The notes: generated by a model from the letters alone, not told the origin. Positions 8,914 to 21,032 are shown, counted from the first letter of the stretch. The stretch is 64,000 nucleotides of DNA from Rathayibacter sp. SD072 (GCF_017355185.1 NZ_JADILJ010000022.1:1-64000); one strand, 5' to 3'. Numbers and translations are program-made.

Positions 8914-9567
8914 ATGACCGCCGGGATCGACGAGCCCGACCGCCGGGGCCGCACCGGCCTCGATCAGGAGGGCTACGACCTCACCGGCAACCCCGACGTC
9001 GATGTGAAGCGGGTGACCCTGCTCTCGAGCCACTGGTACGTCCTGCGCACGACCGAGTTCGAGTACCGCCACCGCGACGGCCGAGTGACCACCGAGCACC
9101 GCGAGACGTACGACCGCGGCAACGGGGCGGCCGTGCTGCTGTACGACGCCGATGCGCGCACCGTGGTGCTCGTGCGGCAGTTCCGCTACCCCACCTACGT
9201 CAACGGGAACCTCGACGGCATGCTCCTCGAGGTGCCCGCCGGTCTGCTCGACGAGGAGGGGCCCGAGGAGGGCGCCCGCCGCGAGGCCTCGGAGGAGACC
9301 GGTCTCGAGGTCGGCAGGCTCGAGCACGTCTTCGACGCCTACATGAGCCCCGGCTCGATCACCGAGATGCTGCACTTCTACGCGGGACGCTACCGCGCCG
9401 GCTCCCGGGAGGGCGCGTTCGCCGGCCTCGCCGACGAGGGCGAGGACACCGAGGTCGTGGAGCTCTCCTTCGACGAGGCCCTCACCCAGATCGGGGTCCA
9501 GATCGTGGACGCGAAGACGATCATGCTCCTGCAGTGGGCGGCGCTGCGCGGCCCGTTCTCGCGCTGA
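8914..9567 (+). CDS. NudK-type Nudix hydrolase (nucleotide-sugar diphosphatase)
   Basis: The 217-residue enzyme probably splits ADP-ribose, GDP-mannose or similar nucleotide sugars. The Nudix box at residues 110-131 reads GLLDEEGPEEG then ARREASEETGL. The spacing before REASEE is one residue short of the textbook motif, as in Escherichia coli NudK. Downstream, AYMSPGSITEMLHFY and the GEDTEVVEL segment also match the NudK pattern. AGGAGCACGAGC precedes the ATG, 26 bases after yajQ. The 3' end overlaps that of the convergent hydrolase gene by 47 bases. Confidence 0.88.
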   Translation: MTAGIDEPDRRGRTGLDQEGYDLTGNPDVDVKRVTLLSSHWYVLRTTEFEYRHRDGRVTTEHRETYDRGNGAAVLLYDADARTVVLVRQFRYPTYVNGNLDGMLLEVPAGLLDEEGPEEGARREASEETGLEVGRLEHVFDAYMSPGSITEMLHFYAGRYRAGSREGAFAGLADEGEDTEVVELSFDEALTQIGVQIVDAKTIMLLQWAALRGPFSR

Positions 9568-10578
9568 GCCGCTCGGCGAAGGACGCGCCCCGCCCCTCCG
9601 CCGGGCGGTCGGGGGCGAGGTAGCCGCGCGCCCACCGCTCGAGCTCGGCGTAGGCGCGAGCTCGGATCCGGGGTGCCGAGAGCACGACGTCGTGCACGGC
9701 TCCGTCGAGGCGGACGATCGTCACCGTGGATCCCAGCGTCGCGGCGCGCTCGCCGATCGACCGCACGTCGAGGGCGACATCGGCCGAGCGCATCTCGTCG
9801 CTCCACCACGGCAGCAGCACGCTGCGGGAGGAGAGCATCGTCATCACGGGCATCCGCAGGTTCAGCCCGCGCTCGACCCGGCGGTGCCCCGCGAGCACGG
9901 CCGCCAGCCAGGCCGGGCTCACCGGGAACCCCCGCTCCGGTCGCCAGGCGGGGTCGTACTCCCACTCCCCCTCGAGCGTCGCCGAGACGGTGCGCGAGTA
10001 GAAGCCCTGATCGATCGGGGGCAGAGCGCCGTGCGGAGCGACGCGGGCGCGCAGCATCATCCACGGCGCGAGCATCTGACGGCCCACCGAGCGGGCCTGG
10101 AACTCGAGCCACGGGCTGTTGAGGACGAGCGCCGACAGCTCGTCGGGATGGCGGGCCGCCCAGAGGCTCAGCGTCAGCCCGCCCGTCGAGTGCCCCATCA
10201 GCACGAGCCGGCGGTCGCGGTGCCCGTGCTCGGCCATCGCCGCCCGGGCGGCGGCGAGATCCTCGTCGTAGACGGTGAGATCGGTCGCGAAGCCCGGCGT
10301 CTGGTGGGGCCGCAGGCTGCGGCCGTACTTGCGCAGGTCGAGGGCGAAGAAGCGCGCGCCGAGCCCGTGCCAGAACTCGGCGAGCTCGGTCTGGAAGAAG
10401 TAGTCGCTCCAGCCGTGCACGTAGAGGACGTCCACTCCGGAGGCGGGGCCCGGCCAGCGCGGCGCGACCGGCCGGTGGCGCACGAGGGTCGCGACGACCT
10501 CTCCCTCGTCGTCCTCGCCGAGGGGCAGGGTGCGCTGCTCGAAGCCGGGCCCCAGGACGTCCGGCCGCCATGCCCCGC

Positions 10579-10582
<4 letters not shown>
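9521..10582 (-). CDS. Alpha/beta hydrolase (lysophospholipase/serine aminopeptidase S33 type)
   Basis: About 353 residues. YVHGWSDYFF forms the oxyanion region, GHSTGGL holds the nucleophile serine, and AVHDVVLS near the end provides the histidine. The substrate is unknown. The start is unusual. Recognisable protein (WRPDVLGPGFEQ) begins right after the UvrA-like stop, with no ATG, GTG or TTG in frame until LVRHR some 36 codons on. The CTG at 10582, overlapping the upstream stop as CTGA, is the best candidate; the GTG at LVRHR would shorten the N-terminus. Confidence 0.8.
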
Positions 10583-12840
<2,258 letters not shown>

Positions 12841-12905
12841 CGCATCCCCGTCCGTCGCGCCGCCCTCGCAGCTGCCCGCAGTGTACGGGAGCCCTCCGAC
12901 ATGCA

Positions 12906-12940
12906 CGAAGGCCCCCCCGGTGCTCACCGGAGGGCCTTCG
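12906..12940 (-). terminator. Terminator of fprA
   Basis: A strong hairpin with CGAAGGCCC and GGGCCTTCG outer arms and a CCGGTG/ACCGG inner stem begins 14 bases after the reductase stop. The UvrA-like gene then starts from its own promoter. Confidence 0.75.
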
Positions 12941-12953
12941 GACGAGCGAGGGG

Positions 12954-14321
12954 TCAGCCCGCGACGGTCTCGGCGCGGGAGATCGCGATCATGTCCTCGC
13001 GCGGCACGACCTTGACGCGGGCGCGTCCCTCCGGAGCGCCGAGCGCCTGCTCGTGCTCGTCGAGGCGGTGCCAGCCCTCGAGGTCGGTGTAGGCGACACC
13101 GCGCTCCTCGAGGAGCGCCACGATCGCCGACTCCTCGGGGTGCGCGGGCGTCCACCACGACGCCTGGTCGCGCAGCACGTGCGCCACGGTCTCCATCGCA
13201 TCGGACTTGGTGTGGCCGATCAGGCCGACCGGGCCGCGCTTGATCCAGCCGGTGGCGTAGACGCCGTGGACCTGCTGGTCCTCGTCGTCCAGGACCTGGC
13301 CCTCGCGGTTGGGGATCACTCCGCGCATCTCGTCGAACGGGAGGCCGTCGAGCGGGGAGCCGAAGTAGCCGACCGCGCGGTACACGGCCTGCACCGGCAC
13401 CTCGCGGATCTCGCCCGTGCCGCGCACGCCGCCCTCGCCGTCCGGCTCGGTGCGCTCGTAGCGGATCGCGGCGACGCGGCCCTGCCCGTCGTCGACGAAC
13501 TCGAGCGGCTTGGCCCAGAAGTGCAGGTGGAGGCGGCGCGACGCGCTGCCGGTCTCGCGCGTGCGCCACTGGTTCAGCACGCGGTTGATGACCATGACCT
13601 GCTTGTTGGTCTCGATCGCGGCCTGCGAGGCGGGGTCGAGCACGAAGTCCTCGTCGTGCACGATCATGTCCACGTCGCGCAGCTCGCCGAGCTCGCGGAG
13701 CTCGAGCGGCGTGAACTTGACCTGCGCCGGGCCGCGGCGGCCGAAGACGTGCACGTCGGTGACGGGCGACGCCTTCAGCCCCTCGTAGACGTTCGGCGGG
13801 ACCTCGGTGGGCAGCAGGTCGTCGGCGTGCTTGGCGAGCATCCGCGAGACGTCGAGCGCCACGTTGCCGTTGCCGATGACCGCGACCGAGGAGGCCTCGA
13901 GCGGCCAGGTGCGCGGCACGTCGGGGTGCCCGTCGAACCAGCTGACGAAGTCGGCCGCTCCGTAGGAGCCCTCGAGGTCGACGCCGGGGACGTCGAGCGG
14001 GGCGTCGCGGATCGCTCCGGTCGAGAAGATGACCGCGTGGTAGTGCCGCTTCAGGTCCTCGAGGGTGAGGTCGGTGCCGAAGTGCACGTTGCCGAAGATG
14101 CGGATGTCTCCGCGGTCGAGGACCTCGCGCAGGGCGTTGACGATGCCCTTGATGCGCGGGTGGTCGGGGGCGACTCCGTAGCGGACCAGGCCGTACGGCG
14201 CCGGGAGCTGCTCGAACAGGTCGATCGAGACGTCGTACTTCTTCTCGGCCTTGATCATGAGGTCGGCGGCGTAGATGCCCGCGGGCCCCGCGCCGACGAT
14301 GGCCAGCCTGAGCTTGGTCAT
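12954..14321 (-). CDS. fprA: Ferredoxin/adrenodoxin-type NADP reductase (FprA-like)
   Basis: The 455-residue flavoprotein transfers electrons between NADPH and ferredoxin. The FAD-binding GAGPAGIYAADL is at residues 10-21. APYGLVRYGVAPDHP follows near residue 52, and the NADP-binding fold has VIGNGNVALDVSR. Length and motifs match mycobacterial FprA and mitochondrial adrenodoxin reductase. It is cytoplasmic. Its redox partner is not encoded nearby. The ATG has AGGAGG-like bases a few positions upstream. The polyprenyl synthase gene precedes it on the same strand with a 79-base gap. Confidence 0.92.
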   Translation of the reverse strand: MTKLRLAIVGAGPAGIYAADLMIKAEKKYDVSIDLFEQLPAPYGLVRYGVAPDHPRIKGIVNALREVLDRGDIRIFGNVHFGTDLTLEDLKRHYHAVIFSTGAIRDAPLDVPGVDLEGSYGAADFVSWFDGHPDVPRTWPLEASSVAVIGNGNVALDVSRMLAKHADDLLPTEVPPNVYEGLKASPVTDVHVFGRRGPAQVKFTPLELRELGELRDVDMIVHDEDFVLDPASQAAIETNKQVMVINRVLNQWRTRETGSASRRLHLHFWAKPLEFVDDGQGRVAAIRYERTEPDGEGGVRGTGEIREVPVQAVYRAVGYFGSPLDGLPFDEMRGVIPNREGQVLDDEDQQVHGVYATGWIKRGPVGLIGHTKSDAMETVAHVLRDQASWWTPAHPEESAIVALLEERGVAYTDLEGWHRLDEHEQALGAPEGRARVKVVPREDMIAISRAETVAG

Positions 14322-14400
14322 TGCGTTCCTCCTGCCGGGGCGCCGCGGCGCACGTCCGGTCTCATTTCCTGCGGCGCAGGGAGCGCCGCGACGATCGGGG

Positions 14401-15489
14401 TCAGCCGTTGCGGTCGACGACGGTGTCCGCGAAGCGCGTGAGCGCCTTGCGGACCGAGCCGTCGGGCAGCGGGGCGAGGGCGGCGACGGCCTCGTCGGCC
14501 CAGCGGTGGGCCTCGGCGAGGGTCTGCGCCGTCACGTCGTGGTCGCGCAGCTGCGCGATGGCGTCCGAGATGTCGGCGTGCTGCTCGTCGGTGTGCGCGA
14601 TCTCGTCGTGGGTGCGGCTGACGTAGCTCTCGATGCGGGCCAGCAGCACGGCCGCCTCGCGGTCGGACTCAGCCCGCTCGCGCAGACGCAGGATCGGCAG
14701 CGTGGAGACGCCGGCGCGGATGTCGGTGCCCGGGTTCTTGCCGGTCTCCTCAGGCTGCGGGGAGAGGTCGATGACGTCGTCGACGATCTGGAACGCGACG
14801 CCGATCTTCTCGCCGAAGACGCGCATCGCCTCCTCGTACTCGGCCGGGCCGTCGGCGAAGACGACGCCGGTGCGACCGGCGGCCGCGATGAGCGAGCCGG
14901 TCTTGTCGGCGAGCACCGAGAGGTAGTGCCCGACCGGGTCCTCGCCGTCGGTCGGGCCGACGGTCTCGTGCAGCTGGCCGAGGACGAGGCGCTCGAAGGT
15001 GTCGGCCTGGAGGCGGATCGCGCGGTCGCCGAGCTCGATCATCAGCTGGTTGGCGCGGGCGAAGAGCAGGTCGCCGGTGAGGATCGCGACGTTGTTGCCC
15101 CACACGGTCTGGGCGGAGGGGACGCCGCGGCGCTTCTCCGCCTCGTCCATGACGTCGTCGTGGTACAGCGAGGCGAGGTGCGTGATCTCGATCGCCTGGG
15201 CGCCCAGCAGCACCTGCGGGGTGTTGCCGCGGCCCAGCTGCGCGGCGAGGAGCGTGAGCATCGGGCGGACGCGCTTGCCGCCCGCCTCGAGCAGGTAGCG
15301 CGTCGACACGTCGGCGACCTGGTCGGCGAACGAGAGCTGGTGGACCAGCCCCGACTCGACCAGCTCGAGGCCCTCGTCGATCGCGCGGGCGAGCGAGCGG
15401 TCCGACGCGGTCGAGAAGATGCGCTCGGAGAGGCCGAGCTGCGCCGTCAGGGACGGGCTGCGGCGGGCGACGGGCGCAGTGGCGTTCAC
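14401..15489 (-). CDS. Polyprenyl diphosphate synthase (probably menaquinone side chain)
   Basis: The 362-residue trans-prenyltransferase condenses isopentenyl diphosphate onto allylic primers. The aspartate motifs are DDVMD (residues 111-115) and DDVID (237-241), with GGKRVRPML at 70-78. The neighbouring menG, menF, menD, menA, menE and menB make it the likely source of the menaquinone tail; chain length cannot be read with confidence. The GTG start lies 6 bases after a TAGGGT box with no ribosome-binding site, which suggests a leaderless message. Confidence 0.9.
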   Translation of the reverse strand: MNATAPVARRSPSLTAQLGLSERIFSTASDRSLARAIDEGLELVESGLVHQLSFADQVADVSTRYLLEAGGKRVRPMLTLLAAQLGRGNTPQVLLGAQAIEITHLASLYHDDVMDEAEKRRGVPSAQTVWGNNVAILTGDLLFARANQLMIELGDRAIRLQADTFERLVLGQLHETVGPTDGEDPVGHYLSVLADKTGSLIAAAGRTGVVFADGPAEYEEAMRVFGEKIGVAFQIVDDVIDLSPQPEETGKNPGTDIRAGVSTLPILRLRERAESDREAAVLLARIESYVSRTHDEIAHTDEQHADISDAIAQLRDHDVTAQTLAEAHRWADEAVAALAPLPDGSVRKALTRFADTVVDRNG

Positions 15490-15495
15490 ACTGAA

Positions 15496-15501
15496 ACCCT
15501 A
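15496..15501 (-). promoter_or_regulatory. Leaderless -10 box of the polyprenyl synthase
   Basis: TAGGGT on the minus strand ends 6 bases before the GTG at 15489. Confidence 0.6.
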
Positions 15502-15529
15502 ACGTCTCGGCCCGGGTCGGCTCCGGCGC

Positions 15530-16246
15530 TCATGAGGTCGCGACGATCGGCTTGATGCCGCGGTGCAGCGCCACGATGCCGAAGGTGAGGTTCTTGTAGG
15601 CGACGCGCTCGAAGCCGGCTCCGCGCAGCCACGACGCCACGACCTTCTGCTCGGGCCAGGCACGGATGGAGTCGCCGAGGTAGTCGTAGGCGGGGTCGTT
15701 CGACGAGGCGACGCTCACGACGGCCGGCATCACCCGCGAGAGGTAGAGGTCGTAGGCCGCGGCGAGGGGCTTCACGGGCGGAGTCGAGAACTCGCAGATC
15801 ACGACGCGACCGCCCGGCTTCACCACGCGGAAGAACTCGGCGAGCGCCGTGCGCGGCTCGGCGACGTTGCGCAGTCCGAACGAGATCGTGACGGCGTCGA
15901 AGGACTCGTCCTCGAAGGGGAGGTCCATCGCGTCGGCCTGCACGAACTCGATCAGCTCGTTGCCGGCCTGGCGCCGGCGGCCGACCGAGATCATGCCGGG
16001 CGAGAAGTCCGCGGCGACGACCTCGGCACCGGAGCGCGCGAGGGAGGCGGAGGAGGTGCCCGTGCCCGCAGCGACGTCGAGGATCCGCTCGCCCTTCACG
16101 GGGTTCACGGCCCGCGTCGTGGCGATGCGCCAGAGGTGGTCGTTGCCGGCGGAGAGGACCGTGTTGGTCAGGTCGTAGGCGGGCGCCACCGTGTCGAACA
16201 TGGCGGCGACCTCGTCGGGGCGCTTGGTGAGGTCTGCCTTAGTCAC
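15530..16246 (-). CDS. menG: Demethylmenaquinone methyltransferase
   Basis: The 238-residue SAM-dependent methyltransferase performs the last step of menaquinone synthesis (UbiE/MenG family). The SAM-binding motif ILDVAAGTGTSS is at residues 55-66; FDAVTISFGLRNV and GGRVVICEFS follow in the family order. The frame opens with an ATG six bases earlier, but the GTG at 16246 gives the family N-terminus (TKADL...AAMFD) and sits 8 bases after a TAGACT box. It precedes the polyprenyl synthase on the same strand. Confidence 0.92.
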   Translation of the reverse strand: MTKADLTKRPDEVAAMFDTVAPAYDLTNTVLSAGNDHLWRIATTRAVNPVKGERILDVAAGTGTSSASLARSGAEVVAADFSPGMISVGRRRQAGNELIEFVQADAMDLPFEDESFDAVTISFGLRNVAEPRTALAEFFRVVKPGGRVVICEFSTPPVKPLAAAYDLYLSRVMPAVVSVASSNDPAYDYLGDSIRAWPEQKVVASWLRGAGFERVAYKNLTFGIVALHRGIKPIVATS

Positions 16247-16254
16247 GATCATCG

Positions 16255-16260
16255 AGTCTA
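16255..16260 (-). promoter_or_regulatory. Leaderless -10 box of menG
   Basis: TAGACT on the minus strand ends 8 bases before the GTG at 16246, the same arrangement as at aspS. Confidence 0.6.
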
Positions 16261-16490
16261 GAGCGAGCGGCGGCGCGGCGGCTGTGGATCCGCCTCCCGC
16301 GCGGGGTTGCGGGAGGACGTGCGAGGAACCGGAACCGCCCTGCTCCGCCTAGCGGGCGGCTCCGGCGCGCATCACGGTACCGGCGCGGATCCTGCGGGAG
16401 GGCGCGGGGCGTGGGACGTCCGCCGCTCCGGCGCGGGGCGGCCGGTCTGCACACCCTCCCGATCCGGAGGAGGGCCCATCGGCGCGGGCG

Positions 16491-16496
16491 TAGCCT
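16491..16496 (+). promoter_or_regulatory. Leaderless -10 box of menF
   Basis: TAGCCT ends 6 bases before the GTG at 16503. Together with the menG box it forms a divergent pair across 16261-16490, where no other feature was recognised. Confidence 0.55.
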
Positions 16497-16502
16497 TAGG
16501 GC

Positions 16503-17747
16503 GTGACGCTCATCGGCGCCGGGGCTCCTCCTCTCCACGTGGGGACGACCCCGCTGGACTCCCCCGCGGCGCTCCCCTCTCTCGCGGATCCGCGGCGTCC
16601 CCTCCTCTGGCAGCGGAACGGCTCCGGACTCGTCGGTCTCGGCGAGGCGCTCCGGCTCGAGTTCTCGGGGCCCGACCGACTGCGCGAGGCCGCCGACGCG
16701 TGGCGGGCGCTGTGCGCCTCCGCCGTGGTCGACGATCCGATCGGACTGCCGGGTTCGGGGCTCGTCGCCTTCGGTGCGTTCGCCTTCTCGAGCCACTCGT
16801 CGGCGACCAGCGTGCTGATCGTGCCGCGGACGGTCGTCGGCTCGCGCGGCGGTCGCTCCTGGCTCACCACGATCACCTCCGACGGCGGATCAGGCGCGGA
16901 CCGGCCCGCCGCACGGCCGTTCGGCGACGAGTACCGCCTCTCCCTCCTGCCCGGCGCGATGACGCCGGACGGCTACCGCTCGGCGGTGGCCTCGGCGGTC
17001 GGCAGCATCCGCGCCGGGGCGCTCGAGAAGGTCGTGCTGGCGCGCGACCTCCGCGGGCACCTGCCCCGCGGCGCGGATCTGCGGCGGATCCTGGTCGACT
17101 TCGCCTCGACCTATCCCGACTGCTGGACCTTCGCCGTCGACGGCTTCGTCGGCGCGAGCCCCGAGACCCTCGTGGGGGTCGATCACGGAGCGATCACCGC
17201 GCGGGTCCTCGCCGGCACGAGCGCGCGCGGGACGGACGCGGCGTCCGACGCGGCCATCGCGCAGGGTCTCCTCGACAGCGCCAAGGACCGCTCCGAGCAC
17301 GCCTTCGCGATCGCGAGCCTGCTGAGGGAGCTGCGGCCGCACACATCGTCGCTGAGCGCGAGCGGCGAGCCCTTCACGCTGAAGCTCCCGAACCTGTGGC
17401 ACTTGGCCACCGACGTGCGCGGCACGCTCGGCGATGCCTCGACGGCGCTCGACCTGGTCGACGCCCTGCACCCGACGGCCGCCGTCGCCGGCACGCCCAC
17501 AGCCTCGGCGCTCCAGCTGATCGACGAGCTCGAGCCCTTCGACCGCGGCCGCTACGCCGGGCCGGTGGGCTGGATCGACGGCCGCGGCGACGGCGAGTGG
17601 GCCGTGGGCCTGCGCAGCGCCCAGATCGACGACGACGGCGATCTCACCGCGTGGGCGGGTGCCGGGATCGTCGCCGACAGCGACCCCGACGCCGAACTGG
17701 CCGAGACGCGGATCAAGTTCCGCCCGGTGCAGGACGCGCTGAGCTGA
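16503..17747 (+). CDS. menF: Isochorismate synthase
   Basis: The 414-residue enzyme converts chorismate to isochorismate, the entry to menaquinone synthesis. The C-terminal chorismate-binding domain shows EKVVLARDL, VGASPETLVG, LAGTSARG, LHPTAAVAGTP and the closing GAGIVADSDPDAELAETRIK, all characteristic of MenF/EntC-type enzymes. The N-terminal 150 residues are variable, as in the family. A siderophore-type EntC is the alternative, but the men genes around it favour MenF. Confidence 0.9.
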   Translation: MTLIGAGAPPLHVGTTPLDSPAALPSLADPRRPLLWQRNGSGLVGLGEALRLEFSGPDRLREAADAWRALCASAVVDDPIGLPGSGLVAFGAFAFSSHSSATSVLIVPRTVVGSRGGRSWLTTITSDGGSGADRPAARPFGDEYRLSLLPGAMTPDGYRSAVASAVGSIRAGALEKVVLARDLRGHLPRGADLRRILVDFASTYPDCWTFAVDGFVGASPETLVGVDHGAITARVLAGTSARGTDAASDAAIAQGLLDSAKDRSEHAFAIASLLRELRPHTSSLSASGEPFTLKLPNLWHLATDVRGTLGDASTALDLVDALHPTAAVAGTPTASALQLIDELEPFDRGRYAGPVGWIDGRGDGEWAVGLRSAQIDDDGDLTAWAGAGIVADSDPDAELAETRIKFRPVQDALS

Positions 17748-17901
17748 GCCGCGCAAGCGAGCGTCCACTCTCGACGTCGCGCGCGAAGGCGCATCGACGT
17801 GGCGGTCATCACGACTCCCCGAGCCGGATCCTCTCGCCCCTCCGCTTCTCTGCACCGAACGACTGCGGCGGCCGTCGGCGCCGGCCACCGCTCTCCCCTC
17901 C

Positions 17902-19224
17902 TCAGGAGGGAGGCGGCTCCTCGACGGACACCGCGCCTGGCAGCACCGGATGGCGCTCCAGCGCCGCAGGCCGGGTCGTCACGCTTCTCCCGGTCGGCGT
18001 GGTCCAGTCGGCCACGCCGTCCGGATGGAGGACGTAGGTCCAGCGATCGCCGTGGCGGACGTGATGGTGGGCGACGCACAGTGAGGCGAGGTTCGCGGGA
18101 GACGTCTCTCCGCCCTTCCGCCACTCGATCGTGTGGTCGGCCTCGGTCGTGGAGGCCGACCGGGTGCAGCCCGGGAAGCGGCAGGTCCGGTCGCGCAGCC
18201 GCACCAGCAGCCGCATCCGCGGGGGTGGTAGGCGATGCGTGCGCCCGACAGAGACGACCGCGCCGGTCCTCTCGTCGATCCCGACCGGCGTGAAGCTCGT
18301 GCCCGATCCGACGAGCTTTTCCGCCGCGTCGGCGGGCACGAGCCCGTACCCGTCGAGGTCGACCGGGGCATCGTCGGCTCCCGACGCGGTGGTCGCCGCC
18401 ATCGTCATCCTCACCTCCGCACGGATGCCGGGGAGGAAGGTCGTCGGCGCCTCCGTGCCGACCTCCGGTGAGGTGCCCGCGACGTCGCCGTGGCACAGGA
18501 GGTCGCTGAACGCATCGGCGCGCAGCTGGGCGAGAGTCCGCTCGTCAGCGCGCCCGTCGGCAGGAGAGGCACCGCGCAGTCCGCGAGCGATCCGGTCGAG
18601 ACGGGCCAGCGCGCCCACCGCGATCGGCGCCGGTACGTGCGCGCAGAGCGTCGCCATCCCGTCGGCCTCGGGTCGCAGCCAGACCGCCCGGTCCTCGCGA
18701 GCCCGCGCGTGCCGCTCAGCGAGCGGCTGCTCGTGCAGCTCGTCCCGGAGCAGGGCGAGAGCACGCCGCAGCTGGGTCGGAGTCATCGCCACGGCGAGCA
18801 CGACCGCCCGCTCGTCGAGAGCCGCGCGCGAACCCGCGGGAAGGGACCCCGCGACCGCGCAGATCACCTGGCCCGCCTCCCATCGCATGCGCGCCGCGGC
18901 GAGTGCGGCGCGCGTGCGCGGCAGTTCGTCGACCAGCAACTGCGCGTGCTCGATCTCGCGGGTCACGGCCCGCTCCGAGATCTGCAGGACCACCGCGAAC
19001 TCGGCCCGGATCGATCGCGCCACGAGATCGCGTGCCCCGCTTGCGGTGAGGCTCCGCCCTCGCGCGAACGACAGAGGGCTCGCCAGCGCCGCTCGGTATC
19101 CCGCGTGCAGGGCCTCCGCGGCGGCGAGGAGCACCGGTGCCGCGCTGAGCGCGAGCTCCGCCGCTCGGTCGCCGAGAACCCGCACCTCGCTCAGCGCCGC
19201 TGAATCCGATCCCGTCTCCGCCAT
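17902..19224 (-). CDS. HNH endonuclease of the DUF222 (13E12 repeat) family
   Basis: The 440-residue protein has the alpha-helical DUF222 N-terminal region (about residues 20-300) and a C-terminal HNH nuclease motif: CRFPGC, then TEADHTIEWRKGG, then LCVAHHHVRHG. Such proteins occur in many copies in Microbacteriaceae genomes, and their biological role is not settled. The open frame runs on to 20019, but the part beyond 19224 lies antisense to the ordinary coding sequence of menD, so the ATG at 19224 is chosen. The 154 bases between it and menF hold nothing recognisable. Confidence 0.88.
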   Translation of the reverse strand: MAETGSDSAALSEVRVLGDRAAELALSAAPVLLAAAEALHAGYRAALASPLSFARGRSLTASGARDLVARSIRAEFAVVLQISERAVTREIEHAQLLVDELPRTRAALAAARMRWEAGQVICAVAGSLPAGSRAALDERAVVLAVAMTPTQLRRALALLRDELHEQPLAERHARAREDRAVWLRPEADGMATLCAHVPAPIAVGALARLDRIARGLRGASPADGRADERTLAQLRADAFSDLLCHGDVAGTSPEVGTEAPTTFLPGIRAEVRMTMAATTASGADDAPVDLDGYGLVPADAAEKLVGSGTSFTPVGIDERTGAVVSVGRTHRLPPPRMRLLVRLRDRTCRFPGCTRSASTTEADHTIEWRKGGETSPANLASLCVAHHHVRHGDRWTYVLHPDGVADWTTPTGRSVTTRPAALERHPVLPGAVSVEEPPPS

Positions 19225-19328
19225 GCGTTCAGTGAAGCGGCGAGTCCCGTCACGCGTTCCGCAGTGCTCGGCATCGGGGGAGGAACCGGCTCGGCCCACG
19301 CCGGTGGAGGAGCGCCTTCCCGCACGAT

Positions 19329-21032
19329 TCACCGCCCCAGCGGCACCTCCACGATCCCCGGCCCGTCCCCCGGCGCCGTCAGCACCTGCTCGAGCTCCCC
19401 GCGCGTCGAGACCCGCGAGTACGACCATCCGTACGCCCGCGCCAGCGATTCCAGATCCACCGACTGCGGAGTGAACTGCACGCGGTCGAACGCGTCCGGC
19501 GCCGAGCTCGACGCGACCTCGAGGCCGTCGAAGATCGTGCCTCCCCCGTCGTTCACGACGACGAGCTGCACCCGCGGCCGCCGCTCGCCGGGAGCGAGCA
19601 TCAGTCCGCCGGCCTCGTGCAGCAGCGTGAGGTCGCCGAGGATCACGCGCGTCACTCCCGCCGCTCCGCGCTCGGTCGACTGCGACGCCACGGCGATGCC
19701 GAGCGCCGTCGACACGGTGCCGTCGATGCCGGCGAGGCCGCGGTTGGCGTGCACCGTGACCTTCTTGCCCGGCAGCACGCCGTCGGCCACGCGGATGAGG
19801 CGCGACGCCCCGAAGAGCAGGCGGTCGTGCGGCCAGGTCACGCGCCAGACCGCCGACACGACGAACTCGCGGGTGAGGGGCGCGCGCACGGCGGCGAGGG
19901 CGTTGCGGGCGAAGCTGCGCCGGTCCTCCAGCGACATGGTGCCGCCGTCGGGGGCCTCGGGCAGCGCGTCCGGATCCTCCACGAGCGCGCGGCTGCTGAA
20001 CACCCAGGAGCCGGCCCACGCGCGCTCGGCGCGATCGGGACGCGGCGCGTCGGCGGGGCGCACCACCTCCACTCCCGCGACCCGCCGCGCACGACGGCCC
20101 GGGTTGTAGAACTGCGGGCGACCGCGGTCGACGACGATCACCTCGACGTCCTCGCGGCGCAGCAGCTCCGGCACCTCCCGCGAGAGCGTCGGATGTCCGA
20201 ACACGATCGCGCGCCGCACCCGCCCGCCGAAGTCCGGCTCGCCGAGCAGTCGCCGCCAGGCGACCACCAGCTGCGGCCCGAAGCGCGCCCCGGAGGAGAC
20301 CTCGGCCAGCAGGGGCCAGTCGCCCGCGCGGGCGGTCGCCTCGGCGATGTCCCCCGCCTTGTCCCCGGCGATGACGACCGTCAGCGGCTCGTCCGGCCCG
20401 GCGACGACGCGCTCGACCTCCTCGGCGGGACCGCGCACGGGGGGCGCCTCGGCCACGGGGACCTCGAACGCCGGCAGCCGCGAGGAGAGCGGATCGCGGA
20501 ACGCCAGATTGAGGTGCACCGGGCCGCCGGGGTGCAGCGCAGCGGCGAGAGCCCGGTCGGCGAGCGCGGCGGTCTCCTCCGGCAGCGACTCGGGACCGGG
20601 CGCGGGGACGTCCTCGAACAGCCGCACGGCGCGGCCGTAGAGCTCGCGCTGCTCCGTCGTCTGGTTGGAGCGGATGCCGCGCAGCTCGTCCGGGCGGTCC
20701 GCGGTCAGCACGATCAGCGGCACGTCCGAGGCGTCGGCCTCGAGGACGGCGGGGTGCAGGTTGGCGGTCGCGGTCCCGGAGGTGGTGATCACCAGCGCCG
20801 GGAGTCCGGACTCCAGAGCGAGGCCCAGGGCGAGGAAGCCGGCCGAGCGCTCGTCGACGCGCACGTGCAACCGGATCGCCCCGCGCGTCTCGAGCTCGGC
20901 GGCGACGAGCGCCAGCGCCTGCGACCGCGATCCCGGGGAGACGACGACGTCGCGGACGCCGAGCGCGACGAAGCGGACGAGGAGGTCGACCGCGGAACGG
21001 GTGGAGGGCGCGACCGGAGGGTGCTCAGGCAT
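19329..21032 (-). CDS. menD: 2-succinyl-5-enolpyruvyl-6-hydroxy-3-cyclohexene-1-carboxylate synthase
   Basis: The 567-residue thiamine-diphosphate enzyme joins isochorismate and 2-oxoglutarate. The N-terminus has VVSPGSRSQALAL and VRVDERSAGFLALGLA, the central part RSNQTTEQRELYG, and the C-terminal cofactor region has NRGLAGIDGTVSTALG and GDLTLLHEAGGL, all MenD landmarks. Its ATG overlaps the end of the small membrane-protein gene by 8 bases, so translation is probably coupled. Confidence 0.94.
   Translation of the reverse strand: MPEHPPVAPSTRSAVDLLVRFVALGVRDVVVSPGSRSQALALVAAELETRGAIRLHVRVDERSAGFLALGLALESGLPALVITTSGTATANLHPAVLEADASDVPLIVLTADRPDELRGIRSNQTTEQRELYGRAVRLFEDVPAPGPESLPEETAALADRALAAALHPGGPVHLNLAFRDPLSSRLPAFEVPVAEAPPVRGPAEEVERVVAGPDEPLTVVIAGDKAGDIAEATARAGDWPLLAEVSSGARFGPQLVVAWRRLLGEPDFGGRVRRAIVFGHPTLSREVPELLRREDVEVIVVDRGRPQFYNPGRRARRVAGVEVVRPADAPRPDRAERAWAGSWVFSSRALVEDPDALPEAPDGGTMSLEDRRSFARNALAAVRAPLTREFVVSAVWRVTWPHDRLLFGASRLIRVADGVLPGKKVTVHANRGLAGIDGTVSTALGIAVASQSTERGAAGVTRVILGDLTLLHEAGGLMLAPGERRPRVQLVVVNDGGGTIFDGLEVASSSAPDAFDRVQFTPQSVDLESLARAYGWSYSRVSTRGELEQVLTAPGDGPGIVEVPLGR

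Noticed and set aside
19225-20019. N-terminal extension of the HNH endonuclease gene
   Set aside because: It lies within menD coding sequence and does not resemble DUF222.
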